Program-made: the position numbers and the translations under genes
Part shown: piece by piece, positions 32,938-47,900 of the stretch
Position numbering within the stretch: position 1 is the first letter of the stretch
Layout: each line of letters begins with the position of its first letter
Origin: Branchiostoma floridae
Lineage: Eukaryota > Chordata > Leptocardii > Amphioxiformes > Branchiostomatidae
Direction of reading: 5' to 3'
Length of the DNA stretch: 64,000 nucleotides
NCBI RefSeq assembly: GCF_000003815.2
Contig: NC_049990.1
Span: 12,826,771-12,890,770, forward strand
The notes under the pieces: generated by a model
Database searches by the model: none
Seen by the model: the letters and a program-made list of their open reading frames with translations, nothing else
What the model was told of the DNA's origin: nothing

Positions 32938-35900
32938 ATGGAGGACGGAGGTGGTCTCGGAGGAGAGGTGAGTGAATATCGGCCGGAAAACAACCGAAAC
33001 TCGACAAATGAAGGCTTTTGTAGTAGCGTATTGTAATAAGTATGTTACTGTGATGATATTCTGACCAGAACATCTGGGATTTGCCGGGGGGAACTTGAAT
33101 TTCAGGCGACAGAAATGGCGGGGTGGCCATGGCCAGTTGTCATCTTTCCACGAGTTTGGCGCAGGAGTTTCGGACTCGATCTAGAAAAATATGTTTGTTA
33201 ACATATTGTCAGTAAGCGAGGGTACATCCCTTTTACTCGTCGCTGAACAGTTAACGTTGAAGATGATTACGATAGATAGGTATGGCGTATCTTTGATGGC
33301 TGACGCGTATGACGGGACGGTATTATAAAGCAAGTTTGTGCCCGCCTGTTTTGGGCGCCACGGGACGTCCCAGGGGAGGGTAGACTGTCCAGGACAACAG
33401 AGTTTTCGCGGGAACTCGGCTTATTTTCTTGGAAGGAGTATTTTACATATCTCTCTTACATTGTGTAGTTGTTTCTGAGAACTGAGAGAATTGAATAAGA
33501 ATTTGAAAAGCAAAGAAGTCGAAAATTATTTTAATAATAACGGTTAGCAACAAAGCACCAAAAGTTATGAATAAAACAGTGTTAAAAGTTTTGTCTCCTG
33601 CTAATTATTCAGAAAATTATGTGCCAGGGGGTTTCAGGGGGTTGCCAGAAAGAGAAGTTGAAAACCTCAAACTAGACTGTAGACATAGAAACCCCCTGGA
33701 CTTGACTAGCTTTGTGTGTTATTTACGATAGCTGAAAGAAAGAATTTGTTGTTATCCCCATGTTGTATACTATATTTCACAGTTTTTGCTGGCATGTTTT
33801 GTTTGTGTTTCATCAATCACCATTTTTCCCAATCTGGAGGTGCTCACAGTAAGCCTTGTTTTGTTTTGAACAACAAAACAACAACTTTACCCACTATATC
33901 CTTTGTTCAGAAGTCCCTCAAGCGACCACATCCTACCGAAGATGAAGATGAAGTTGAGTTCATATCGTTCAAGAAGGAGGTAACGTTACAGACTTTCTTT
34001 AATTAGTGTCACTTTATTTCAGCAAGGAGGTTATGTAAGCATAATTGGTTACTTGGAGTTGGATACTTATATTAGTTGTAATCTCCACTGACTATCATAC
34101 TGCTATTCCACATTACCAAGAGGGTGTTTCTTGCCTATTTAAGTATTTTTCTAACATTTTGGAGATCTTTGTAACAACAAAACAAACTCTTTTCCCACTC
34201 TCGTATGTCCAGAAGTCCCACAAGCGACCACATCCTACTGAAGATGAAGATGAAGTTGAGTTCGTATCGTTCAAGAAGGAGGTACAGACTTTAATTAGCA
34301 TTACTGTAACAGCATTGGTTACGTGGTTACTTTATTCACTCCATTGGCTATCATAGTATCAGTGTGGATAAAGAGTTATAAGGATTGACTAAAGTTCAGG
34401 GAGCAATTTTGATAGAACAATGGTTGATGACAACATGATGCAATCAATCGATCAATCAATCAAACAATCTGAATCAGTCTTTAAGACAGGTATGCACATG
34501 TGATATGAAACTTTACAAGAAGTTCACACTTTTGCTGATGTGGCATATTTTGTTTGTGTTACATCAGGCTTCTCGCCAGGACAGTTGAGCTTAGGGGGCC
34601 CCTACACAGTAATTTACATCTCCTACGCTTTGATTTTGGCCCCCCTATGCTGTGTTTCAAAAATCCTGGTGAAAACCCTGAGATTCGTGACATACAGACT
34701 GTGCCAGCTTGGATGTAGTTTCTTCCCTCTTTTCTTCAAACAGAAGAAAGATCCTGGACTGGCCCAAGGGCCGAGCTCAGATGAAATAAAGAGGATGTTG
34801 TGATAGTGGAAGAGACACAAGGAGGTAAAAACTACTACAGAATGTCAAACTAAGAAAATGGGCTGAGCTAAGGTTACAAAAGTACAGGTATATATGTGGG
34901 CAATGAATGAAATTATGTGATGTTTGTGGTGGTTTGAATTTGATTGTGTGCATGTTGTTTGCTTTCTGGCATCCCCTCCCCCTGCCGTAGTGCTGGTCAG
35001 CTGAACTTTGGGGTAATATGTAACATCACATTCGTATATTCTGGGTTCTAGCAGATAATGTGCTGACAAGTAGGCTATACAGATAAGTGGATTCTATTAT
35101 ATGATGTTACAGAAGCATACATGTAGACTCACAGAGCATGCAAGCCCCTTGCCTTGCGCTTATAGTATATAAGTTATACACATGTACATAAGTCATTGAA
35201 GAATAGCTTTTCTTCAGTGAGGTTAAACTGGATCAAGCTACAGTTAATTGTTGATTTTATTTCTTAATTACAGCCACAGGCACATCAGCCAATGATGTCA
35301 AGCCATTAGGAAAGGAAGACTTTATAGTGACTTTCTTCAAGCCTTCTGATACCATCAAGTATCCACATGCTCGAGAAGACTGCAGGGTTCACAAGTTTCT
35401 GTAAGTGTTTAAAAAATTGGAAGTTAAAATAGTCTGAAGACTCTGAAGGTTGCGTGTATGTTTGAAATGTAGCTATGCTATGTAACAAAACATGTCAGCT
35501 AACTACATGTATAAAGATAACAGAGAAGACAGTTGAACATATCCATACTGTAATGTGTTATACAGTCAAACCTGTCTATAGCAACCACTCAAGGGACTGG
35601 AGAAATGTGGCCACTATGGACAGGTAGCCACTAGAGAGATAATGTTGATCAACTGACCACGAGCAATAAGTTACACATTTTTTCAGTACCCACTTATCTT
35701 TTTCGCCAATTAACATTGTCTCGATTGTCTCAGAATTCAACCTTCCCTGCCAAAGTAAAATCTACTGAAAATGATTGAAATTGCCATGTGGAATGTTGGT
35801 AAATTTGCCGAAAAAGACTTGCACTCTAACATCCCAGGCACATGTACCTTCTGCTACCGCACTTTTGTGTATTAAAAGTTTTAGTTTGATTGTAGGCAAC

Positions 35901-38900
35901 CCTGTTATTCTGACTATGCTAATCTTTAGCAATATTTTAGGTAAAGTTATGCATAGATGGTTGTAAAAAATTTGATCAATTAATGTCCTGTGTTTGTCTT
36001 GTGTAGGGCAGTACCCAGTCAACTCTATGGCTATGGTGGCAATGGCAAACAAGAGAATAAAGCTTCCTGTGACAGTTGCTACTGCTATGTTTGTGACATT
36101 CCAGCCAAGGAGGTAAGTGATATTACATTTTTTATTAGTTCTTTAAAACAATTTTGAATGTGACCATTCCTCATGTCACACCTCTGAAAAACCATGAGTT
36201 CCACTGTCATTCTAAAGAAGCCTAGAGGAGGTGCAGGAGTTGGGAGTATATATAGAATACAACACGCTGTATATTTGGCAATATCCGATGACGCAAATTC
36301 ATCGAAAGCAGATGAAAAACGCTGCTATTTGGGTCATCAGGCAAAAAGAACGCTTCACTGTTGCTGCTGACTAATACAAAAATAGCTTTGCTGGCTGACC
36401 AACTGCTCCACCACAAAAATGATACAACCCACAGGCTTTTCAGGAAATACAAATAATCTATGCTCAGCTTTAACGATCACCAAAGGAGAGCAAAAGTTAG
36501 GGAGACAGCTGCGCACTTACGGCCTATTACAGCACCCTTAAGCTTCCGCCAACTCCGGTCAGATTTAAACTCCTGAACCATAGTATTACCTACCAAACAG
36601 ACAAGGTTCCGTGCTAATATGGACCCCATTTACACTCAGAAAAACGATTTGAATAAAACATGTTATCCAAATAAAACGACCCGATTTGAATAAGTTTCTG
36701 CAGTGGGAACGCTCCCAAATCACTTGGATTTCATCGAAGTGAATCCTTCGCGATCCACCTCGGGGAGGTGGATAGAACTGGGGCAAGTGGATAGAACTGC
36801 GCTGCGGGGAGTCCCGATTTGTGCGATTTGGCAGTGTGAACGTGCAAGTGGATAGGATTTCGCTAATTCCGGGGTGTAACTTCATTCATCCGGGATTCGC
36901 TTTGTTTTTCAGCGAGCATTTTCCGCCGTATTTTACTTCCAACATTAATATGGGGAAAGAAAGGGAAATCTTCATCATTCGCCAAGTGGACACCGTAACA
37001 AACGAAGCTGCTTATGTCTATCTGGGGGTACGTGAGAGGAGACGCAGAAAAAGCTTGGGAAAGTTCATAAAAACAGGGACATTATAACATGAAGATATAT
37101 CCGAAGGAATGGCGGAGCATGGAGTTGAGAAATGCCTCGACCAGTGCAGAAATAAAGTGAATCTCACCCCCAACTACCACAAGACGTAGCGATACATCTG
37201 TGAAACGCAACTAATGTTTTATTCAGATAAGACTGAGGGCGCGCTAATCGGATTGCTGAAGAGCAATGTGAACACAATTTTGGATCGGATAGAAAATTTT
37301 TTATTCGGATAAACGTTTTATTCGAATCGTTTTTCTGAGTGTGAGCATGATTTGTTTGCTTTGCCAGTGCCAAGAGTGGACAAGAGGAGACCACTGCAAT
37401 GCTCACAGCAAAGACACCAGTTGGAAGTTGAAAAGAAAGAAGACAGTAGCAGACAACTCCAAAAAGACAGCAAGAGTGGCCTTTTCTTCACATCCAAGTC
37501 TTAGGTCTTCCTTATCACAGGAGGAAAGGGAGGCTGAGGGCATGTCTACTATTCATGGTACATCTTCCACATTTAGTGTTGTTCTCTCTACAATGCCTTG
37601 ACTTGTTCTGTTAAAAAGCAAAATGCTGCACAACAGTATTGTTTTTGGTTTAACTGTGTGTCTGTCTATCTATGTGTTTTCTTAAATGCAGTTTCTGTAT
37701 GTTCTGCCAGAGGGCACAGTACAGTTTCTGCATTTTCTGCCAGAGAGTGCTTACCATTATCAGGGGATTAAGCTGCATGGAATGTATTTGATTTTTCTTC
37801 CAGATTCTTCTTTGGATGAAATCCTCAGTCACATAGACTCTACGTATGAGGAGTATTCAGCCTATGAAGATGACGAGGAAGAGGAGGAAGATGACTGCTA
37901 TTGTTACTGTCATGATGATGACCCCTGGAGGTAAAGTGTATCAGTCTTAGGCCTTACTAATTTGTTTCCTTATTCACAATTTGAGAAGTAAAGTATTTTT
38001 AAGAATTCAGATTCTCAGTTTGAGAAGTAAAGTATTTTTAAGAATTCAGATTCTCAATTTGAGAAGTATTTTTAAGAATTGAGTAGTGGAGATGTTTCCA
38101 GATATTTCAGACCCAAAAGCAAGTTTGAGAATTTAGTTGTCTTTCTAATTTTTGGAACTTCTTTGCTAGGTGTGAGTATGAAGATGAAGATGAAGATGAT
38201 GACGATAAAGATGACCCATGTTATCGATGTGAGGGCTATCATTACGGTACCAGAAACTCGCTTCATGAGTAAGTACTTTGTGCTACGACCATACTGAGTG
38301 ACTGATAATGATTATCAATCACTTATTAATTTTTGTGCTGGTCAACAAGAATGGTGTCATAATGAGAAAAATGAACTGCTCTCTAACTCGAAGAAATTTC
38401 ACTTACTAGAATCTTCAACCGATAGTGTCAGCCTATCTGTCAGTAACTCTGTCAGTAAAATTATGTTAAATCATCAAGATTGCATGTTAATTGTTATACA
38501 TACATTTTGATATCTTTCCACAGGTGAAAATATAATCATAGAGATGTCTCGGAACTAGGTGCTGTTTACACAAATTTTTATAGTGTTAAATCAATTGATA
38601 AATGTGAATTGCTACACACAGTTCTTTAATTCCTATAGTTGTATGCTTTATCCAAGTTCTTCTGATGTGGTCAGTTTTTGAAAATATGTGTTACCTCCCC
38701 AGCTATGACCCAGTTAAGAGAGCATTGAACAGTGCAGTGGTCTCTGCTCGCACACACTGGCAAAACAAGAAACCGTTTGAAGCTCTGATCGTTCTGGAGG
38801 AAACCATGCGTTCTCTTTGTCTGCACCAGCCAAAGTATGCTACTCATCTTAATATAGTATTTCAAGACTTGTTCAAGTGAATGTCTGTAAAGGAAGATAA

Positions 38901-41900
38901 TGTACTATTATGTAGCATCTTGTAGAATATACCAGCTGTCATTTTGAACAGAGAGTAAACTTTATGGTGTTTTAACAAAAGTTTATCTTTCACCTGTCCT
39001 CAGATTATGTTGCTTATTGCAGACTAGAAAACAGGAATTTACTCTATGGTGTTTTGCAAAAAGTTTATATCATATTTTTCACCTGTCCTCAGTTGTTCTG
39101 TCCATCTTATATTTCAGTGAGGTGACTATAGACAGGTTTGGAGAAACTAGTGATGGAGGCCTGGTAGCCTGCAAACGATTAGTCATGCAGTCGTAAGTTA
39201 GGCCTTGCTATTTTTCAATTATCACATATCTTCATGATTGTGTCAATTATCACATATCTTCATCATTGACAATACCTTTTAATTTTCTCAATACTCATTT
39301 GAATGTGTGATATGCCATGGAATTTAAGAGGGATGAGCTTTGCCAAATTTCTGAGATTTAGTTTACATACATACATTGATATAATCACAATCAGAGCTGT
39401 CTCAAAAACCTGTTCCTCTGTCCTGGCACGGAAATTTGCTTGTATGTTTTGACAGACAAAAAGTTCACCGTCACAAAATCTGAACTTTTGGATACACATG
39501 TATTTTTGTAAGCTTAGAATATAGATTTAACAAAGAAAAAATAAACATTAGGCTCCCCAAAAAGGAGTGGGACAGAAAAAAAATTACCAGTAAAGCCCTG
39601 GTCTCAGTAAGAAATTCTCTGCTTTCCAATTAACGATCTATGTTTATTAATTTTTTCCAGGATAGAAGAACTCCTTGTGGACATGTTTGTAGACAGGAGC
39701 GGCATTTTGCCATCTTCACTGAAGGAGAAAGCTATGAGTAGCATCAAAAGGACCTTTGACCTGGCTCCTCGCGACTGTGGTAACATCAGGCCAGACATGT
39801 GAGTATCAACGTTTGTAGTACTGTTTAGGGCAGAAAGTTGCAACTTGTCAGACATTGCATGATTTGTAGGATATACAAATACAAAGAATGGCTGAGAGTT
39901 CCATTGATTCAGATTATAGATTTAGGCAATGATTGCCCTAGTTTGAGATGTATACGTTGGAATTTGTTTTTGAGTTTATGATATTGGATCAGTGACATTG
40001 TAATGGCTGTTGTTTTTTAATTGTCTTGATGCAAATAAACCATTTATCATTCATTAATTCAGCATTAATTAATTCATTCAATCTTTTATTCATTCAAGTT
40101 CTTATACATACAGCCACACTTACATTTTCTATCAGCATTGTCTCTGCCATTACTGGAGATTGCCATCACTAGCGGTGGGTACCAATACAAAACCACTTTT
40201 TTGACCAGTCCAGAAAAAATGGACCTGAAAAAAATTAGTGGACAGGATTTTGGACCGATTAAAAAATAAACAGGTTATACTGGCAAGTATTAATGCATTT
40301 TGGGGCTTATTGGTCCAAGAAAATAACATGAGCGAAGTAAAGGAGAGTTGATAGTTATTTTTGCTAAGTTTCTACAGTCAAACTTGGTCTAAGTTAACAG
40401 ACTAGAGGTAGTTGGTGTCATTAACATGAAGGTAGGTAAAATGCCAGTGGAGGTCACCAAACAGAATCCTTCATAGCAAAATGGACCATTGTTTTGTGTA
40501 TCGCCCATTCACAAGTTCTAAGGTCTTCTGGACCTGAACCGTTCCTGTACCTGAATTTTCTGTACTGGTACCCACCCCTAGTCATCACTTCATTGTACAT
40601 GTAGCATTTGTATGTTGAAATATCCCGATGCATTCCAACAGCCTATTCTTGTTGTTTTACCTGTTGACTTTTTCTCCTCAGAGCCCTTGGTTTGAAAAGC
40701 TGGGATGATCAGGAGCTTTTGGCAGTGCTGGATGGTACCTACAACCCTGGACAAGACAAGACAACGAGCCGCTCTATAGGGAACAGCACAGATGAGGTCA
40801 TCGTAGTGGAAGACAACCCCGTGAACAGCAGGAACAGCAGCTTTACTGAGGACTACTTAGTGGTGAAGAAGAGGCTCCAAGTTCTGGAGAGTGAAAAGAG
40901 GTATTGCATGAATGAAGGAATGAACAGGTGAAAGATAGAGATTTGTATATGTCTGTGTTTCACTCAATATATCATATAGTTATATATTATATGATGTTTT
41001 TTGCTTCAGGTGGCAAGGTGCAGTCAACTACATCCAGAGAGTGAATATCAAATCCAAGCAGTATGGGACTGAAAGGTGATGTTACCAGTCCACACTTTCA
41101 TCTCCTTGAAACACAGTCTTGTTCCAGTTTTTATTAAAAGAAGATGTAAGATTAAGATAAATTCAAATTACAATTTTTTTATTTATTTTTAAAAGTTTAA
41201 TTTTAATTTTAGTTGGCTGAAGAACAAGTTGCTGACCTACCTGGCACACCTGGGGAACTGGAAGGAAGTGCACTCAGAGCTAGTAAAGTCTGAAAACTCT
41301 AACTACCAGGGAAAGAGGCCCAGACTGGCCAGGATGGATCCTACAGACTTCCTCAACATCATGAAGTGTTTCACAACTGGTCAAGGTTTGTAGGACACCC
41401 TTGTCTAAAATGATTTCATGATTATTTTTTAAAATATGTTTCCTTTTAAACCCCTTGAGTTGTGTAAGTGTGGAATTCACTTTTGCCACAGCTTTGTAAA
41501 CCTTCAGACTACTGTTAATTCATTTATTGTTGCAGGCGCTCAGTTTGGTAAGAGAACTGGAAAGGATGATTTTGCAGTGTTAATGATACAGATATTCGCT
41601 GTGTGTTAAACCTGTCGTAAAGAGATCAATGTAAGAAATGCAAAAATGAAAGAAATGCAAAAAGATTTAGTAGTAAAGGGTGTTTATTGAATGTCTTTCC
41701 CTACAGAAATGGAGATGTTGCCAGCTGATTCAGCATCTGCCTCTTCACCCAGCCCAGATGTTAACCTTGATGAAGTCTTCAGGATTTATCTGTGTGCACT
41801 GGCACAGAACAGCAGTCTCCAGTCCAGTGTACGTCTTCACATTCCCTACAAAATATAACAGGAGGTTTTGATATGACAGTAGTTAATTGCAAAGTCTTGC

Positions 41901-44900
41901 CCGAGGGCTACATGTAAATGCAGGTAACATGAAACGAGACAAATAGTGTAGAATGATATAGCATGTGTCTACTTTAATCTAAAAATAGCTCAAAATTCTG
42001 AGTTATTGGGTTCAACTTCTTTTTCGGAAACAGCGGAATACGAAAGATCCCAACTTTTCTGTAATGTGTGGGTTGTGTGATGTTAGGACTTAGGAGGAGG
42101 GTAGCTTTCTTGCAATGATATGATGCTGTGGTTGAATGCATTTAATCAAATTCTATGAATAAGCATACATATAGATTTGTGTCTCCCTTGTNNNNNNNNN
42201 NNNNNNNNNNNNNNNNNNNNNNNNNNNNNNNNNNNNNNNNNNNNNNNNNNNNNNNNNNNNNNNNNNNNNNNNNNNNNNNNNNNNNNNNNNNCAACTGGGA
42301 GCATGGCTACATTCTGATCAGATAAACTACTCGGATCCACGAGTATAGTCATTATGAAAAACAGTGTAGAATTATACTTTTTTTTTTACACATTGAACTT
42401 AATTGACAGTCAAGTTCAAATACTGCTGGAGTCTTCCTCATTGTATGAAGAACATGTGTGACCTTATGGTCATCTCTCTATCCCAATTGGTCAGGAAACC
42501 AGGAAACTTAACCATCTACTACATATGTTAACTGTCAACACTAATATATTTTCTTGATTTATCATGGAAGCTCATCTGTGTTGGTAGTAATCATAGTACA
42601 AAGCTAAACTTTCTTCCAACACAAAATTACACACAGATCAGTATTGATCCTGAAGAAGGCGACAGTGGTCATTGAAAATTTGATCCGTGTGTAGTTTTGT
42701 GTTTGAAGAAAGCTTAGCATTGAACTATGTTTTCTTGATAACCAAATAGTGTTTGTTGACATGTTTTTTCTTCTTTAGAACAACCTCTGGTTGGCAGTCT
42801 GTCTGCTGATCAGACTATGTGATGATCTCAAACTAGTCAAAGCTTACTACAACAACAGGCTGTCAGATGTGTGCCACCAAGTAGCAAAGTGGATCGCAGG
42901 CCATGAAGGACTTGACTTGCAATGTGGACATCCTGGCAGTATTGCCATGGGGAAGTAGGTTTAACTTAATGGAAACATATGATGATGATGATGATACATA
43001 AGTTTAAAGTATCTCAATCAGGATTTCCTCTTGCTCTAGATATTTTTCCATCCTGTAGTTTTGTCTGAAGGCTAGACTAAAGGTTCCCATTGAGTGGCAA
43101 ACTGTGTGAGAACTTTATTCGATGTATTTACTGCCTATTTATTTTCTTGAACGTAGAGTACTTTCTCAGCTGCCTTTGGTAAAGGCAAAAGAAGTCTTGG
43201 AAACCATTTTGTCTGCTGCTCTTACTGGTGAGCCATAATTTTCTCTCATTCTTTCGTCTTAAGCTTGATCAAACCTACTTTAAGAGTATGCTGTTCTTTG
43301 CCTCACTTTCAAGGTAAAAATCAGTTTGCTATTTTTACCATGTTCACATTTGTCTTGCAGAATGTTTATAATTCACTATATGTGAAACATGTGTGTTGCT
43401 GAATTTTTTTTGAATTACAATAAAATTTTTGATATTTCCGCCAAACCCTTATCTTGGCTGATATTGTGTTGGTCTATACCAAACATAGTGTCTGTTGGAA
43501 CGAAGCATCATAGCCCTTTTCTCCTGGTGAAAATTTATATGATTTAACAGTAGAGTTGATTCTGAATTCTGAATTCTTTTTACATCTCAGGTAACCGGAT
43601 GCCTGAAGAAAGGATTAAGATTGTCCTTCAAGCAAAGACAGTTGTAAGTGAACTTGAAAATAACAGGTTAGTAATCGGTACATTTTCAAGACTCTCGAAG
43701 AGCAACTGATTTAGATGTTGACAAGCTTTGTGAAGTTTATGGCATGCATTGAATTCTGTTATTTAACAGTTTTCATTTGATTGGTTTGCCTGGTATACAC
43801 ACACAGGCATACAGCCAAGGCTGCCCAGCTGCATGCTGCTGTTGACTATTATTGGGAGGAATAAAAATGCATACCCGTTGGTAGGAATAGAAATAAGTAC
43901 TAGTACACATTGGGAGGAATAAAATGAGTACATAATCAGTAATTACTAACTTAAAAACACATTTATACATCATGTCATATATAGGTACACAGTTTATTGT
44001 AGCCTTAGGCTTTGCTCTAAAAACTCACAGTTATGGCCTCCTTTGGTCAATATTGACCATGGTAAAATCCTAATTGATATCAGCTCTACAGCGTTGACTG
44101 TGGCTAAACAGTCCTATACGAGAATGACAGTCTCTGCCACATACTGTAGGGCACATCTGTGGGCTACCTCTAGAAACTACTGTCACAATTTTGTGTCACA
44201 TGTCTTCAATCTCCTTACATCTCAGGGAGCTGATAGGTAAGGTCTTGGTGTACATGGCTAGAGTGGGCAAGTGCATGGAAGTACAAGAGGAGTTGATGAA
44301 AGAGAAACAGGATGGTACGTTACGAATTCGGCCATCAAAAGCAGTGTCGCAGATTGGTGATGATGACTTCTTGGACATCATGAAAGCCTTGGTGGAAAGT
44401 GTGAAGAACCTGTGGGGAGCTGATCAACTGCAAGGTGTAGTATGGCATCTACGTTTGTGGAAGAAAGTTATACTGAAAACCATTGCTCACTCTCACTGTA
44501 GATTTTGTACTAGTCTGTTAAGACAGTGCCTATCAACTCATCATATTTTCTTGAAGCTAGTACTGTAGTACTTGTGAAACGCTTCAAAATTTAAAAGTTA
44601 CCCTAAGTTGTTGCCACGTAGGAGTATGTATTTTTGTTGAGGATATTCCATGGATTGATTTTAATTGGGAATATCCATTTACTTGAAACAATATGACAAA
44701 ATCATTAACGTCAGGTAAATGGCAACTTACATATTGTACATATATTTCCAGCTACACAGTATATTGAGAATGAGATCTTCACGTGCTGCATACATGGATT
44801 GGTTTGGAATGACAAGGTCCAACATAGTGTAAGTGTGCTGTTATCAATGTACCTTTTCTCACTATTCACTAATTACATTGCATTCAAATGTAGTACAATG

Positions 44901-47900
44901 ATTCTGTTAGGATGTAAGTTATATAGGAGGCAGGTGTCATTTGTTGCAATGACAATATCTTCTATTTCTATTTTGAATGAAAAAAAAAATTGTAGAGCAT
45001 TTAAGTTAATTTTTCTATGTACTACATGTATTCTAATTAAATTTTCCTGACAATTTTCATTGTAAATTGTAAGTATTTGTAACCTCACTCTTAGCAAAAA
45101 AGAGAATCTATAATACACCATTCTACTGAAAGTGACAGGATGGATGCTAAAAGTATCATAGAGATGCCAACAAAGACTGAGGAATCTTAACTTTTCTAAT
45201 GCTTTATGCCCATGTTTTTCACAGCTGAGCTTCATAGCCTGGTTCCTGGATTTATTGTGTGCAAGGAAGATGGAAGAGCCAAGTGACTCACTAACGAAGG
45301 TGCAAAATGTTGATATGTATGTTTGAACTCTTTCAGGCCCATAAACAATGCATGAAACGAAAAAATGACTTTTGATAAGCTATGTGATTATTAATCAGTT
45401 AAGAAATATTTGAATGTGTAATACATCATACATGTATGTAACAAATGACATTGTACATTTTCAGAATCTTGAACACATGGCCAAAAACTTGAGGAAGGCT
45501 GTGGACAAGAGACATACTGAAAGTATAGCTACTAGAATAGAGGGAAAGGTTGGATACATTTTTCTCTCCTTATACATGTTCGAACGTTATGATTCTGATC
45601 ATGTTTTTCCAGAAAAAAATAGAAGTAACAATATGTGAGAGGTTGATATTGAAATGTTACTACATGTAGATTATGAATTTTAAATTATACTTAACCCAGT
45701 GTATTATTTTTCATATGAGGGTGAGAGATCATAGCCAAGACTAGAACTCCCTCTCAACTTTCCAGGTCCGGGGTGTTTTGCCTGTGGCATATAATCTTGG
45801 TATGCTTACTCTGCAGGAAGGCAAAGCCGTGGCTGCCTGTATCCTGTCACTACCTGGTTTCAAGGGCAGCGGCTATACTTATCAGCAGAGGATGAAGAAC
45901 ATTCTTAATACTTTTAAGGTTGGTATCAACAGTGGATCAGTTCATTTAGCATTCACCTTATTGTGAAGATTATTTGTTTTTTTATCGTTGTCTCCATTTA
46001 GTAATTTACAACTAATTACTTTTCTTCCTTGAGTCCTTGACTACATTTTTTATAATAGAACATAAAGGGATTATTATAAGCCTTAATGAATGTGCATTGT
46101 CTTGTTCAAGTTTAGTAAAATTGATAGATATACAGTTGTTAAATGGATTGTGTGATTTATGAAAAGCTGGCAAGTCAATTACTTCAACCTTCAGTCTTCC
46201 ATGCATAGGAATGTCTAGTCTGAAGAAAACAAGTTTAAACAAATCATACAGTTTTCATGTACCTGTGGTCTTCACAGCAAAACAAGTGGCTGCTGACATT
46301 CCTGTTGAATCAGCCGGACGGCCCCAAGGGTACAGTTGTGGCTGACTGGATCTGGGAGAACGGTCCTGAGATACTGGACAAGCTGACTGAGGAGGCAACA
46401 ACAAGGTGAGCTTCAATCACAGATGATATTGTAAATAGTGGGGCAAAGGGATATTGCTTCCTTTCTATTGTATATCAGATTCTGTGCCATTAAGAAAATA
46501 AGAATCCGATGCAGCATAATTGTCCATTTATGACCAGAGAGTTGGAATTGTGCTCTTTTAAAGGACTTATACATGTTCCATATTGATACCTGCATGGAAA
46601 AAGGACCTGCCAGATCTATGATTATGTTTCAGGCTGGTGTCATCTGTGGAAAAGGGGAGTGGCTACAACATCTTAAAAGGGTTGGTGAAATCATCAGGTA
46701 AAGGAACCCCACCATACCTCACACAAAATCACTATTGTTTTCTTGATGTGGAATTCACCTGTATTTTTTCTTTGATCTTATAATTTGGTTTCAAATGTTT
46801 GCCACATGGCTACTGCAGAACATCTACTTTTATCTTTAACAGAACATTGCCTAAATCTCCTGGTACTTTAAAATTTATTAGAAAATGTACTTATTTGTCC
46901 ATAGGTAACAAAGGCATTGAAAAGAAAAGGAGGATCGTGCAGTTTGCCCAGTGCCTGCTCAACCAACTCCAAAAGTATGACAGAATGTCCAATGATATCC
47001 TAGCATACATCATAACAAAGGTAGGTCCTATCCAAGTGATGTACATTGTTGATTAGATTCCCCTAATGGTGATTCAGCACCATTGTTTTTGCTATACATG
47101 TACCTTTTACCTTAGTGCCTTAACTTGCTTTTGCAGGGTTGTGTACCTTGTACATGTACTTACAGAAATTAGCTAACAAAATTTTAATCCCGTATGTTAC
47201 AGGTTGACCCCATCATCAGGTCTATGGATGATCCATCAGCAAAGGCTTCCCTGCAGCAGCTGTATCAGAAAAACTTTGAGTTCTGCCCCACAATGAAGAG
47301 TTTGGAGGAACTCAAGAAAGTGTGCAGGTCGGTGTAAGAAATCTGTAGCTTAAGTCAAAATGCTAGTAAGTTACATGTGCATGGGTTTCTTGTGCCAAGT
47401 GTGCATGTGAACTACACTTGTATTCAATAATTATTACTACAATGGTTTCTTCTTAGCATTGGTTATCTGCCATTATTAGTGCTGATTGGATGTCCATGTC
47501 TGTGACTGTCCTTGGTGCTGATTGGCTGTCCATGTCTGTGACTGTCCTTGGTGCTGATTGGCTGTCCATGTCTGTGACTGTCCTTGGTGCTGTTTTGCTG
47601 ACCATGTCTCTATGCGACTGTCCTTGGTACTGATTTGCTGTCCATGTCTGCATGTTACTGTTGTCTGCATGTGACTCGGTGTTGATTGGCCAGTTGTGGC
47701 TGCATGTTGTCAGTCTTTGACGCTGATTGGTTGTCCATGCCTGCCTATGACATGTCCCTAGCTCTGATTGGCCATCATATGTCCTGTCTTTGGTCATTAT
47801 CAGTTGGCCCCTGCCTACTTGTGATCCGTCCTTGGTGCTAATTGGCTAACCCAATTTTCCCTCACCATCTTTGTTAATGGCACTTGTAGCTCTTGAACAT

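Larger units (their letters stand above)
41829..42778. other. Intron 17 of the large gene, with assembly gap and hairpin
   Basis: The gap of 100 N is at 42192-42291. Exons 17 and 18 join in phase without anything from the gap, but a missed exon of 3n length cannot be excluded. A palindromic repeat lies at 42601-42719. Confidence 0.6.
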
